A stretch of 64,000 nucleotides of DNA. Source: Gaertneriomyces semiglobifer. Its lineage: Eukaryota; Chytridiomycota; Chytridiomycetes; Spizellomycetales; Spizellomycetaceae. This document shows, in pieces, positions 30,484-40,283 of this stretch (positions are counted from its first letter, which is position 1; every line of letters starts with the position of its first letter). The notes below the pieces were generated by a model. The model had not been told where the DNA came from, searched no databases, and saw only the letters and a program-made list of their open reading frames with translations. The stretch lies in NCBI GenBank assembly GCA_025558075.1, contig JAHLKF010000038.1, positions 1 to 64,000 on the forward strand. The letters are read 5' to 3'. Position numbers and translations under genes: made by a program.

Positions 30484-32400
30484 ATGACGCACACCCCAGA
30501 CAATTATTTCTGGTCCGAATGCGTCGCGCAGCGATTAACGATTAGCTCCTTCTTGGAGCACGTAGGGTTTAAAACCGATGGGAGAAGTGCTGCGCAGTTG
30601 CGGTTGAGGAAGGAAGTGGATCTTGCCCGACGTAGATTCCACAAAGATCCAACCCTGTCCCCTTTCATCGGGACATTTATTGATTCCGTTGACGATGAAG
30701 TCAAGCAGATCGAGGTTTGTTCTCACCTTCCGAGTAGTATCGTTTGAGTTTAGAAACACTAACAGTGATCGGGTGTGTATATAGAGTGCACCCGGGTCCC
30801 ATCCAACGTTCGACTCTTTCTTCACGCGACTTGAGGAAGAAGTAAGGTGGCAACATTTTCCGCACTGTATTGACATTTCCCTTATCGACTTGAAAGGTAT
30901 TAATTACAGCTCAAGCGGGCCAACGACATGTCTTAGCTGGAGCGGAACTAGTTGATTCACTCAAGGTGACTTTGCATTTTGGTCTTCGGTGTCGATGGGC
31001 ACTAACGATTTACTCGGCAGAAGCGCAAAATCAGCAATGTCATCAATCTCCCCAAGAGCAAAAAATGTCGTGCGGACTATGACATTGACTACAGCGATGA
31101 TGAGTCCGTCGATCTGGACCCGCTCATTGTGCCCATGCAATTGTTTGCCCAAAAGAGCGACGAACTGGATGCTGTGATTGAGGAGCAGAAGCGAATTTTA
31201 TTGACCGCCAAATCGCCCGAGGATTGCACACACCCTTTGTACCGGAAGATCATCGATTTGTGTCCGAATGGCGATCGAGCTTACCTGAGCGCATCCACCG
31301 AAATGTTCATTCGTGCAAAAGTTGACAAAGTATTGGGAGACTTTTGGGATACATCACAAAATTCTGCATTACAAGCATTTTTAGACCATATGGCTGCTTT
31401 GCCAACCGCAACCCTTCTCGACTTGGGCCGCGAGGTGCTAGACAAAGGTCGGGTCTGGGCTGCAGATGCCATCCGCGTGGCGAAACCCTCCCCGCACGCC
31501 CGAGGGGTAAGGAGACGACATTCTTTGTCCCAGACGTCACTCTCAGACGAGAACTGGCGTGCACTGAAGTCTAACACCGACTCTTGGAATAGCGTGCAGT
31601 ATGTCATAGACCTTCTGGTGGTCAGTGTCAAAGCGATTGACAAGAACACCAGGGCTAGGCCCAATACCGAGCGTGACCTGGATATCAAATTCCATCACAC
31701 AGCATTTTCCGTCTTGGACGGGGTTTTGGACGATCATTTCGGAGAGGCAGAATCGCGGGCGTCACGCAGACGGCGCCAGGATGCCGCAACACAGGCTGGC
31801 CTTTGCGGCAAGCGTATCAGAGGATCTTTTTTAGACTGGCTTTTCGTCGATGAGAGTCTCCAAACCGATGACGCCTGGGGGCTCGAAATCTCTGCTGCTG
31901 CCAACGCAGGGGCTCGACGCAGTCAGGAAGGTAAATTTGTAAAAGATCGCTTAGGGCTGCAACTTGTCCTGCGTGACATCTTTCTCATGATTGCGAAGAG
32001 AGTCATGGATTGCCGAAAACATTCACAAGCTGCCGCCTCTGAGATCGCTAGACTACCTATCACGGGTGTTTTAATCACTGTGATGCGGTATAGAATATTG
32101 ACCAATGTTTACATTGGCAAGGGTCTGTACGCCAGTGTACAGCTGGCAGATTTCGATGCGCCAGTTTCCAACACCCCGCGTTTTGGAGAACAACTCCGTT
32201 GTATGGTCCTTAATATGCTGGCCTTTCGAAACTTGCAGGAAAAAGTCACGGATGATATTTCTTTTTTGTTGGATACTACGAGGCAACTGGACGACTCTGT
32301 CGATCTACTCAATGATCAAATTCGGTGGCAGGAGCACGCCCTCGAACGGACAATCAGGAAGGAAACAAGAATCGCTCCGTCAAAGATGTCGTTGCCGTAA
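30484..32400 (+). CDS. Host gene with short introns, about 582 aa, unknown function
   Basis: Proposed exons are 30484-30714, 30785-30866, 30910-30965 and 31021-32400, which join in frame. The introns are 70, 43 and 55 nt with GT..AG ends; the last contains ACTAAC upstream of its acceptor. A further intron, 30411-30473 (GTGAGT...CAG), may lie in the 5' leader. The protein is helical and charged: residues about 125-165 hold a basic patch followed by DYDIDYSDDESVDLD, and the rest is a long alpha-helical region with no motif I know. The first exon limits are my reading of splice sites and not proven. It is the only clear cellular gene in the window and the main evidence that the DNA is chromosomal. 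Confidence 0.6.
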
Positions 32401-33140
32401 AGCAGGACAAGGCATGGACAATTTCCGTGGAGGTGGATCTCCTCCACATATTCATGAATATGACCTGTGCATCTATGTTCATACAAGGAGTGTGCTGCGT
32501 TCATGCATAAGGGTCTGGATATGGACACCGATAACGAAGATGGGTATATAAGTCCATAGTATCTCTGAAGTACGTTACCAGCAATACGGAGACGGTTACC
32601 CCCACAACCTATACCCCTTTCACTTCAATCTCCCAAATACAACATTGTACTCCTGTCAGAAATACAAAAAACATACGCAGGAGCTCATATGCGCAAATTC
32701 GCTCGCTTTGATTGAAAGAGTGTCTGCGGCGCAGGCTGCAGCTGAAAATAGTTCTCAACCGTTCCGAGCCCTTCATGGGTACTGGACGCTAAAATTAATT
32801 TAAACTGGTACCACTTGTATCATTCACAATCCGTGAGTCTAGCTAGATCCTGGCAACTCTGAGCAACAATGGATGTAAGTTGGTCGGCTAGCAAGAACCG
32901 GCATCGATCGAGATCTATCCCAACAACTTTCCCATCCTGTCCAGCGGGTTTCGGCTGGCGAAGCAAATCAGCAATGGCCGGCTCTTCAACATCAATGTCA
33001 GCAGCAGTATCCTTTGCTTCATCCAACACCGGCCTGTATTCCAGTGACGGTCGCCTCTCTGCGCTCTGCGCTAGCGACTTTAATTAAATTGAACATTAGA
33101 ACGTCCTTACTTCCAAGTCTCAGCAGTTCAGTCTTGGCAT
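32401..33140. other. Intergenic, no gene seen
   Basis: Only short ORFs in unrelated frames and no repeats found. The downstream border is a copia fragment. Confidence 0.5.
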
Positions 33141-33419
33141 CTATCCTTTTGGCGGATGGATTACGGACCCCAACAATCGGAAGTTCCTGATTACACCGAA
33201 CTGTTGCAGAGAGAAATGTTCGAGAAGGGCGATCATCAACCGTCGGAGCCCTACGGCCTCCTTAGCGGCCTCAGCAAACGCAATGTACTCCGCTTTTGCT
33301 GTAGACTGTGCCGTGCAGTGCTGGCGCTTGGAGGTCCAGGAGATAGCGCCTCCATTACGAAGGAATAGGTACGCGGACGTCGAATGTCGATTCTCGGCAT
33401 TTGCAGTCCGAACATCCAT
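33141..33419 (-). pseudogene. Ty1/copia RNase H fragment
   Basis: The segment FLRNGGAISWTSKRQHCTA and the following STAKAEYIAFAEAAKEAVGL match the very typical end of copia-type pol (RNase H). The N-terminal part is missing and the frame ends in unrelated sequence. It is a dead host transposon. Confidence 0.85.
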
Positions 33420-33424
33420 GCAAA

Positions 33425-33760
33425 AAACAGTTTGTTGCAGAAGATCCTGCTAATGCTCTGATCCTTCTAATAAGCTCATATTCTCTGGATGCAAAGCAGG
33501 AAGAGTGTTAGTGCAGAACGAATGTCCGCGCTTTTTGCGTAAGCGAAATAGTCATAAGCAACGTTGATTGGCTGGGAGCGGCGACTGTCCGCCTTTGAAT
33601 TTGCGTAAGCCAAATAGTCATAAGCAACGCTGATTGGCTGTCAGCCGTGAATGTCCAACCTGAAACACCATAAGGAGTACGTGTGGTTGTTGCAGAGGAT
33701 CCTGCTGAGGCTCTGGTCCTTCTAATAAGCTTATGTGTATTCAAGTCTACGGTTCTAAGA
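33425..33760 (+). repeat. Degenerate LTR-like repeats downstream of the copia fragment
   Basis: Two copies of GTTGCAGA(A/G)GATCCTGCT followed by CTTCTAATAAGCT (about 33433 and 33690). Between them are two tandem units containing AAATAGTCATAAGCAACG and TGATTGGCTG (about 33545 and 33607). This may be a remnant LTR of the copia element. Confidence 0.5.
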
Positions 33761-34207
33761 GTACAGTTGACTGCCCGGCATAAGAGAACCACCCGACGGA
33801 AAAGGTCACGTGTCGGGTGTTAGGGCACCCAGTCACATGATGCACGTGTATGCGCTGATATGGATAAGAACCCATGTCATAGCGCGAGGGAAGGGGGCAT
33901 GATAGTTTGTAACACCTTTTTCGGTATCGATAACGCAAAAGTGGGTGCGGAAGCGGAGTAAATTTCGGATAGATTTCATAGATTTCGGATAAATTGCATA
34001 GATTTCGGGGAAAGCGCGTTTTATTATGAAAAGAATGGAAACAATGGAAATGTATGAAAGTTTCGTGAAAGAAATAGAGTTTGGATTGTGCGTGCGAGCC
34101 GCGTGACGCCACAGAGGGTGATTGAACAATATTAAGAAGTGTAAATGGTTTTTGCAACAAGGAACTAGGATAATGTATTAAATAGATGTCTAACAGAAAC
34201 ATAATGA
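33761..34207. other. Non-coding margin of element C
   Basis: No gene seen. A short inverted repeat ACCCGAC...GTCGGGT lies at about 33791-33820. One end of element C may be here, but I find no TIR partner in the window. Confidence 0.3.
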
Positions 34208-34660
34208 CTAGGCAATATCAAGATGGACATGCGTGCTGAGAATGTTGAGTCCACCGTCGTGCTTGCATTGAACACATGACATATAGTTCTCACTGATGTT
34301 CTGAATGAAACAATCACTGCAGTAGAGATGGGCGCATTTCGGAAGTTTCAAGAGACCGGCAACCAAATTGTTGCAAAGGCAGCAACAGACTATTTCAATA
34401 GGACGGCTTAGAACCGCCGAACAAAATGGGCCTCTACATATCATATCAGAGAGCGTGGCTAAACAATCAGGGTGGTAATAGTGGTAGCAATTGGTGCATA
34501 CCCGAAGAGTGTTGGGGAGAATGGCGTTGAGACAGACACTACAGTCGGTCTTGAAGTTGCTACCCTGTGAGGCTGCGACGTAAGGAGGAGGAGGAGGAGG
34601 AAGAGGAGGACGAGGGGGAGAAGAGGAGGAATCATCGTGAATAGTATTGTGATTGGCCAT
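34208..34660 (-). CDS. RING-finger protein of element C, 150 aa
   Basis: I prefer the ATG at 34660 to the one at 34711, since an AAGCTTT motif (about 34713-34720) precedes it as in other viral genes here. After a proline-rich stretch come two cysteine clusters. The first begins CSVCLNAIL and contains HYYHPDC. The second, CCLCNNLVAGLLKLPKCAHL to CVQC, fits C-x2-C-x12-C-x-H-x2-C-x2-C-x12-C-x2-C, a C3HC4 RING. Known viral RING proteins act as E3 ubiquitin ligases against host factors; that role is inferred here. It is the last gene of a minus-strand cluster with the paralogue pair and VLTF3-like gene. Confidence 0.65.
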   Translation of the reverse strand: MANHNTIHDDSSSSPPRPPLPPPPPPYVAASQGSNFKTDCSVCLNAILPNTLRVCTNCYHYYHPDCLATLSDMICRGPFCSAVLSRPIEIVCCCLCNNLVAGLLKLPKCAHLYCSDCFIQNISENYMSCVQCKHDGGLNILSTHVHLDIA

Positions 34661-34779
34661 GCTTGAGAGATGTGAGGCAGAGAACAGGAAATAGGAGAGC
34701 TTTCGCAGCATAAAAGCTTTCGCAAAAAATTTAAGGGGTAGTCAAACACAAACATTCATGTTCTAATTATGAGAGTGAG

Positions 34780-35163
34780 TCATACACATGTACTGTCGTG
34801 TTGAATCGTGTATGGGTTTCCGTCAGGACCTTGAACTTGAACTTTGAAGGTTGTCGGTAACACTTTCCAAACACTACCGTAAGGATAGGGGCAAGCGGTG
34901 TAGATACAATGGTCCCAGAAAAAGATCAATCGATTGAAACGAGGATCAAGTGCTGCAAACAGGTGCAGTCCAACAGCAGAATCGAGAGAGTGGAGAAGGC
35001 GTGTAAATGCAAAAGAATCAGCATTCATAAAGCGACCACTCAAGGGTGTTTTGACGATAACAGCGTGTCTATAAGCAAACGCTGCAACAGGGTCGGTGAC
35101 TCTGAGGGTATGCTTGAGGGCATCGTCGTGAGCATCGTCCGCTTCCGTTTTGCGTTTGACCAT
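34780..35163 (-). CDS. Unknown 127-aa protein, paralogue of the next gene
   Basis: Start chosen at 35163 (MVKRKTEAD), because it aligns with MGKRQAQDR of the neighbouring protein; upstream in-frame sequence exists but is unsupported. Shared features with 35261-35785 are an early LK.T segment, LHSLD / VHTLD, LIFFWDHCIY / LFFWAHAVY, and an ending H.(S/N)..CV. A tandem duplication in element C; function unknown. Confidence 0.55.
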   Translation of the reverse strand: MVKRKTEADDAHDDALKHTLRVTDPVAAFAYRHAVIVKTPLSGRFMNADSFAFTRLLHSLDSAVGLHLFAALDPRFNRLIFFWDHCIYTACPYPYGSVWKVLPTTFKVQVQGPDGNPYTIQHDSTCV

Positions 35164-35260
35164 GACGGCGAAAGAACACTTAGAAGTGCCTGGATGGTAG
35201 GGGGTGTCACACAGTGCATGGCCTTTTATGTTGTTTAGATTGGTAATGAAAGCCGTGCTT

Positions 35261-35785
35261 TTATTCATTGTAGAAAACAGGACGTTCCACACAACAGATA
35301 TTATGGTGTTTCAACATGTAAATATTCCCTTGACGATCTTGCGCCTGAATACGACACCTATGCGGTTTAATTTTCCAACACATGACTTCCAAAGGTTTGG
35401 GCGGACAGTTGTCATTGGAGACTTTGTCGATTCTTCTAGCAAGTTCGAGTTCATCTGGAAACCCTTCGATGTACATTGGACACAATGGAATATGTTCGTT
35501 GATCCATGTGTATCGTTTTCCGACCGAGTAGACAGCATGGGCCCAGAAGAAGAGACGTCGTCCAATACCGCGATCGAAATAGGTGAACAACTGGAGCTTG
35601 GGGATTGCATCAAGGGTGTGAACAATTCGGACATCGTAGAAGAGTTCGTTGGAGACTCGCCGACCATCGAGAGGATGTTTGACAAAATCAATATGTCTTG
35701 CTACAAAGCGTTGAATATTGTCGTAAGCGGAAACAGTTTGTTTCAACGTGTGGTCTGGTCTGTCTTGGGCTTGTCGTTTGCCCAT
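35261..35785 (-). CDS. Unknown 174-aa protein, paralogue of the 127-aa protein
   Basis: Start at 35785, inside the 3' end of the VLTF3-like gene (43-nt overlap). It has the same core as its paralogue plus an insert of about 45 residues before the C-terminal KIKPHRCRIQAQDRQGN segment. The motif RRLFFWAHAVYSVG is the best conserved piece. No family recognised. Tight packing and common strand suggest co-expression with its neighbours. Confidence 0.55.
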   Translation of the reverse strand: MGKRQAQDRPDHTLKQTVSAYDNIQRFVARHIDFVKHPLDGRRVSNELFYDVRIVHTLDAIPKLQLFTYFDRGIGRRLFFWAHAVYSVGKRYTWINEHIPLCPMYIEGFPDELELARRIDKVSNDNCPPKPLEVMCWKIKPHRCRIQAQDRQGNIYMLKHHNICCVERPVFYNE

Positions 35786-36579
35786 TGTAAGACAGGATTC
35801 TGCACCTTCATGTTTGAAAGTAGCTGGGAGAGTTGCTTCCTTTTTATACTTGTACGAGCCCAAGGGATCCGATAGGGTGGTAGGATAGTATGCCGATGAA
35901 GTAGCATGAGCACAACATACTGGACCTTGGGAAACCGTTGGCGACCAAGCGATCCTTGTTTTTTGAGGTAATCAAAAGTCCGATGAAGTTGAAAGGCATC
36001 TTCCAGAACAAGTTGCACCTTATGGTACGGAACGTTCCACCGTGGACCACCAAGCCGGGAAATCAGTAGGGGTATAGCGGGATAAAGATGAGGGAGCTTG
36101 CGTTGCTTTAGGTACTTTCGAACAATTTCATAGATATTGCGAGACATCAACAGGGATCCGTGGATATGTTTCTTTAGGTCACTTTCCAACGTGGGCGGCA
36201 GTTTGGTGGTTGCATGTCCTAGAAGCTGAAAGAAGGTTCTACGTATTCGATAAAGTTGATCGTAGTGGTGTGTGCGTTGGCGGTTCATTTTCCATTGTTG
36301 TTCGTCCTGATAATCCATAACCATGGGATGCGCAGTTTGCTCATCTTCGACAACACAGTACCGGTGGTAACCAAAAGTTTCAGGGTCGCACCAAGCAATC
36401 TGGGAGGACGTGAATATTGGAAGATGATCGTCGTCTGAGTCATAATAGGCGGGCTCGGAGGGTAACAATGGTGGGGAACGTGGCGCAGCATCATTAGAAA
36501 CGTTGTGGGCCAAGTTCCATTCATCAGGACTGACCTCGATTCCCAACTCGGCAAGCATGGACAGGTATGTGTTGGACAT
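35743..36579 (-). CDS. VLTF3-like late transcription factor candidate, 278 aa
   Basis: The C-terminal two thirds follow the pattern of the poxvirus late transcription factor VLTF3-like family. RTHHYDQLYRIRRTFFQLLG is followed by an IYEIVRKYLKQRKL helix, YPAIPLLISRLGGP, then an F.YLKK segment, FPKVQYVVLMLLH and a final LPPYRIPWARTSIKRKQL. The N-terminal 90 residues are acidic, and I do not see the family's zinc ribbon intact. Such factors drive late (virion) gene transcription in large and some small eukaryotic DNA viruses. It identifies element C as viral but different from A, B and D, which show no such gene. Confidence 0.55.
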   Translation of the reverse strand: MSNTYLSMLAELGIEVSPDEWNLAHNVSNDAAPRSPPLLPSEPAYYDSDDDHLPIFTSSQIAWCDPETFGYHRYCVVEDEQTAHPMVMDYQDEQQWKMNRQRTHHYDQLYRIRRTFFQLLGHATTKLPPTLESDLKKHIHGSLLMSRNIYEIVRKYLKQRKLPHLYPAIPLLISRLGGPRWNVPYHKVQLVLEDAFQLHRTFDYLKKQGSLGRQRFPKVQYVVLMLLHRHTILPPYRIPWARTSIKRKQLSQLLSNMKVQNPVLQWANDKPKTDQTTR

Positions 36580-36644
36580 GTTTTGGAAAGCTGGGTAGGA
36601 CAGAAAAGAGAAATGAAAAAAGTACTCATGCCTTTATATATTTT

Positions 36645-38780
36645 TTACAATGGGGCAACACCATAGAGAGTCAGACCACTACCGATCCAACTCAGTATTA
36701 ACTCTGCTATTGTTGGAGCATCTGTTGATCTTATACGTATTCGTAACAATGTATTTGCTTCTGCAATTGGAATTAACCATCGACCTTCCATTCGTCCATC
36801 CTGTGGGATGGTTTGTGTGTATTGTCCTCCCTCCACATAAACACTCGATGATGGAGCCTTCAGACGATAGTTTGTCCAGACTTTGGCATTGCCAGTCATT
36901 CCACCCGTTAGGCCCGAAAAAGCAACATGGTAAACACCTGGTTCAACGATAAGTATTTCATTACGGTTCGCCGTGACCAGTTGAATCAGACTTGTTTGTA
37001 CTGGTGTATCTGACCAAAGCACATACATTTCTTTAGTAGCGGAAGGCACTTCGGGTTCAGCAAAAATTGTATGGTCTGTTGTTTTAAACACAGCGTATGC
37101 GGGGCTGCGATGGAAGTGTTCAAAGTTGGTTTGTTGGTGAGTTCTTCATAAGACAAGGTCTCATTGAGTGCCAAAGCACCAAGCGTCGGTTTGTTGATGA
37201 TATCGTTGCTATTCCAGTCCAGACTCTGTTTGAGTGCCAGGGCGCCTATAGGTGCACCCTTCACTTTCAGGTTACCCAACATGTTCACATCCCCTGTCCC
37301 AGGTTCCACGGCAATTCCGCCATTTACATTGTCAGACTGTAGTAGCAGAGACCCTCCACCGGTATTACGCAACATACAGGTGTTCGGTCCACCGTTGCCG
37401 GTGTATATAGATGAATTGTATTGGAGAAAAGCCCCCTTGGTGGTATCGTTAGCAAGGCGTACTTGTGTAAAAGCACCTGCATGCTTGAATCGGTTGGTGC
37501 ATATCATTTGAACCATTGTGGAATTCACAGCCTTGCTGCCAACGTTCATGGAACCCGTTGTTTCAATGTTGGTGTATTCCATGTAATGTGTAGAATCACC
37601 GGTTCCAACAGTGCCTGGCGAGTTTGGCACATAGTACTCAATGTACCCTTGATGCACACCGTTGCTCAACAAAGTCAAGTGTCCAAGACTTAACCAAGGT
37701 GTGTTGGCCACATTGGTGAATGTGTACAGAAGCACTCGTGTTGATGCAACTAATTCGGATCGGGTATTGCCAACGTACACCGAAAGGTCAACTGTATCGG
37801 AGACCGTCTGATGCACGATACGGAAATAGAGATGGCGCGATCCGGTAGGGTGTGGGTTGCAGAAGCTACTTTTGTCGGTTCACTGTTAAAGCGTGTATAT
37901 ACATCCACCACACGATTGGCCCGGAAGAGGATGTTGATTTGCGGTGGTCGGTTCCCAGGTTGGTTGTCCACTTCGTACGTATCAAACATACGAATAAGGA
38001 CACCAAACCATCTGGTACTCTCACCAACAGCGTTGAGCCGGATACACCCTTCAATGGTTGCATCGAGATGATAGTTGTGAAACACCGCACCATACAGCTT
38101 ACTCAAATTGTCTGATGATCCTGCAACAGACAAACGCGCTGCCCATCTTTTCGGTAACCAATCGTAACGAGCGAACCGTGGTTTGCCAGCCACACCATAG
38201 AACAATTTTGTGGATACGTATCCGTTGAGAGGATCCAAACATTCCCACTGATACGGAGCAAAGGATCTGTACCATTGCGAAACCGGTACGGGTGCATCTG
38301 CATACGCACTCACAACGCGCTCATACTGTTCCCGATAGGTTTTCCATTGGTGAGGAGAATCCAAAGTGTACAAGAACAGATGTTTCTCCAAATTGTCAGC
38401 GACGGGATACATTGTACTCAGTTGATCATGAGAACAACATAGATGGTCATACGTTGTAGGATCCTGAGCTTGGACATCGGTTGCATTGTTGACTGTCCAA
38501 ATGGTTAAATAGCCGGCCGCTTTGAAAAATGTAACTTGATCTATTTCAAAGTCGGAGAACACCATCCGGTCTGGAGTCAACCCAATGGCGCGACATTCAT
38601 CCAATAAGGCGGCAGGGTCCCCATTTTTGAGTTCCAAGAAAATGATGACCTGAGGGTACTTTCTCAAAGCATCCCAAGCTTCACGTAAAGTGGGTAACGG
38701 TTCACCGTCAAAGAGATGTGACCACCCTGATTTGAGGTGCCCTTTTTGGAGCTGCTCAGAGGTAGTTCCTGGATACTCGT
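36645..38780 (-). pseudogene. 3' part of the element C fibre gene, split by element B and frameshifted
   Basis: The continuation of the gene at 62211-64000; the two parts are separated by element B. It starts in the GDPD-like domain just after its first catalytic strands (SHN motif on the other side) and includes LPTLREAWDAL and FLELKNGD, typical positions of a GDPD barrel. Then follows a lectin-like beta region, a shaft with repeated KPTLGALALNETLSYEE units like the B fibre, and a C-terminal C1q/TNF-like jelly-roll (about 36645-37091). The frame is lost near 37816-37850 and again near 37090, so the gene is damaged in addition to the insertion. Confidence 0.75.
38776..38780 (+). other. Target-site duplication, left copy (CTCGT)
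   Basis: CTCGT directly left of element B, matched by CTCGT at 62206-62210. If one copy and the element are removed, the reading frame of the C fibre gene is continuous across the point. Confidence 0.88.
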
Positions 38781-38837
38781 TGTCACAGTGCACCACAATC
38801 TGGTGGTCAGACCACCAGATTGTGGTGCACTGTGACA
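38781..38837. repeat. 57-bp terminal palindrome, left end of element B
   Basis: Two 28-base arms that are exact reverse complements with one central base; begins TGTCACAGTGCAC as in A and D, but the inner sequence differs completely. Confidence 0.92.
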
Positions 38838-39060
38838 GTGGCGGTGAACCCTAACACTTACCACCACTTGGTTGCCACCACCAAGCCGTTTGGCTGCCAC
38901 CACCAACCGGTAGAAGCGGTCACGTGACCTCACAGGACGTCATTGGAGAGTCATATGGTCGTTCATACATCTTCACGGCATCTTCTAATACATCGATTGA
39001 AGAATCGGTGAAGAAACCATCATACAGCATTCTCTGCATCTTCACGGCAGCGTTTTTGAT

Positions 39061-39134
39061 CTCCTATTTTGTCCGAATTGGAAACTGTTGATACAATATA
39101 CTATCTGCAAGTTTCCAATTTTTCTAAATAGGAG
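39061..39134. repeat. Stem-loop repeat, copy 1 (outer left TIR)
   Basis: Arms CTCCTATTT...AAATAGGAG with an inner GGAAAC / GTTTCC pair, spacer about 25 nt. One of five copies in element B. Confidence 0.7.
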
Positions 39135-39475
39135 AACGAAAAGCTTGACGGGATACTTGGATAGATATCTTAGAGGAAACTGATATGTTTTCTCTCCTTT
39201 ATTGAAACGTTCTACCCGGCTACAGCTTCTCGGTTAAGTGTCTAGTACCAAAGGCTACATAGGCTACAAGTATCGTACAACAGTCATGTAGCCCTTGTAG
39301 CCCTTGGAGTCTTCAGGCAAACAACGCTTCTCGTGTAGCCTCTTGACGACAACTTTGTCACCGTTCCCCAATGTACATGTTGCCCGGGCTTCCCGTCGCG
39401 ACACTGGCTTCCTCCCTTACTTCCTTTATGAACCATTACCAAAAGTTGCCTTTCGTCCTCGCAGTAGCTTCTGTT

Positions 39476-39547
39476 CTCCTATTTTGAAGATTGGAAACTT
39501 GCAGATAGTATATATGTTTCAACAGTTTCCAATCTTCAAAATAGGAG
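39476..39547. repeat. Stem-loop repeat, copy 2 (inner left TIR)
   Basis: Arms CTCCTATTTTGAAGATTGG and its exact complement, spacer ending TATATATGTTTCAACA. The best-preserved copy, mirrored at 61439-61510. Confidence 0.8.
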
Positions 39548-39699
39548 AACGCAAAGCTTGACGGAATACTTTCAAAGGAAACTTGGTTAGATATCCGAGC
39601 GGAAACTGATACTTCTTCTTCTTTTTTTTTGAAACGTTCTCGCGCGGGTGCGTCCAAGTTTTTGTTATCTCTGATTTTTTCACCGATCTCATGTAAAAG

Positions 39700-40173
39700 A
39701 TGTTTCCATTAGAAATCCTTCACATGATCTTGAATGAAAGACGTCGTCTCATGCATCATGAAGACTTTCAGAAACGACGGCAAGTTGTGAAGGCAAACCT
39801 CAAATTCCCATTGAGATTCTTTATCTCACAACGCATCCGTTTAAACCCACCCGGGACGGACACGGAGCTTCATTACAGTGTGGGAGAGCATCACCAATGG
39901 GAAATTTTCCATCATAGTGGATACCATGAAAGCATCATACGACACTCATTCATTAGTCAAAAACATTTTCGAAAACGGCGGGTCTTAATCGTGTACGAAA
40001 ACGACATTCATGTGAATGGTATTGGAGAGGAGTTTTTACATAACACCATGAATATCGCAGACTTGAACAGAAGAGAAGGTCATATTCTCACACTCTCTTG
40101 TGACGCCGAACCTGATGATTGGGCATGGTCCTTAGGAATGTATCATAAAAGGAAACCACGTAAAACAAAATGA
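39700..40173 (+). CDS. Unknown 157-aa protein next to the TIR (element B)
   Basis: Starts MFPLEILHMILNERRR and ends KRKPRKTK like its D homologue, but only about 60% of the middle is the same, and the changes are mostly amino-acid replacements. It converges with the fibre gene, whose 3' end is nearly identical between B and D. Basic, no signal peptide, no known motif. Conservation of length and termini suggests a real protein; a role in genome ends or the virion is only a guess from position. Confidence 0.75.
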   Translation: MFPLEILHMILNERRRLMHHEDFQKRRQVVKANLKFPLRFFISQRIRLNPPGTDTELHYSVGEHHQWEIFHHSGYHESIIRHSFISQKHFRKRRVLIVYENDIHVNGIGEEFLHNTMNIADLNRREGHILTLSCDAEPDDWAWSLGMYHKRKPRKTK

Positions 40174-40283
40174 TTCTTCCACTTCAATGTTATTAAGCTT
40201 TCTCATTCGGAGCCTTTTCCCTTTCCAGAAAGTGAAGAATCCTTTTTTGATCGAGAAAAGAATCGGAAAATGAAGTGTCCATC

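Larger units (their letters stand above)
38781..39640 (+). repeat. Left TIR of element B, 860 bp
   Basis: The reverse complement of 61348-62205 with very few differences. Order from the end: 57-bp palindrome, repeats containing TGCCACCACCAA, a stem-loop (39061-39134), repeated ATAGGCTACAAG / GTAGCCCTTG segments at about 39250-39310, and a second stem-loop (39476-39547). It is unrelated to the TIR of A and D except for the first 13 bases. ORFs inside it are not supported as genes. Confidence 0.92.

Noticed and set aside
35204..35875. 223-aa protein on the plus strand
   Set aside because: It overlaps the minus-strand paralogue pair, whose similarity to each other shows which strand is coding.
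39304..39561. 85-aa protein in both TIRs of element B
   Set aside because: It is duplicated only because the TIR is; half of it is the stem-loop repeat read as protein.
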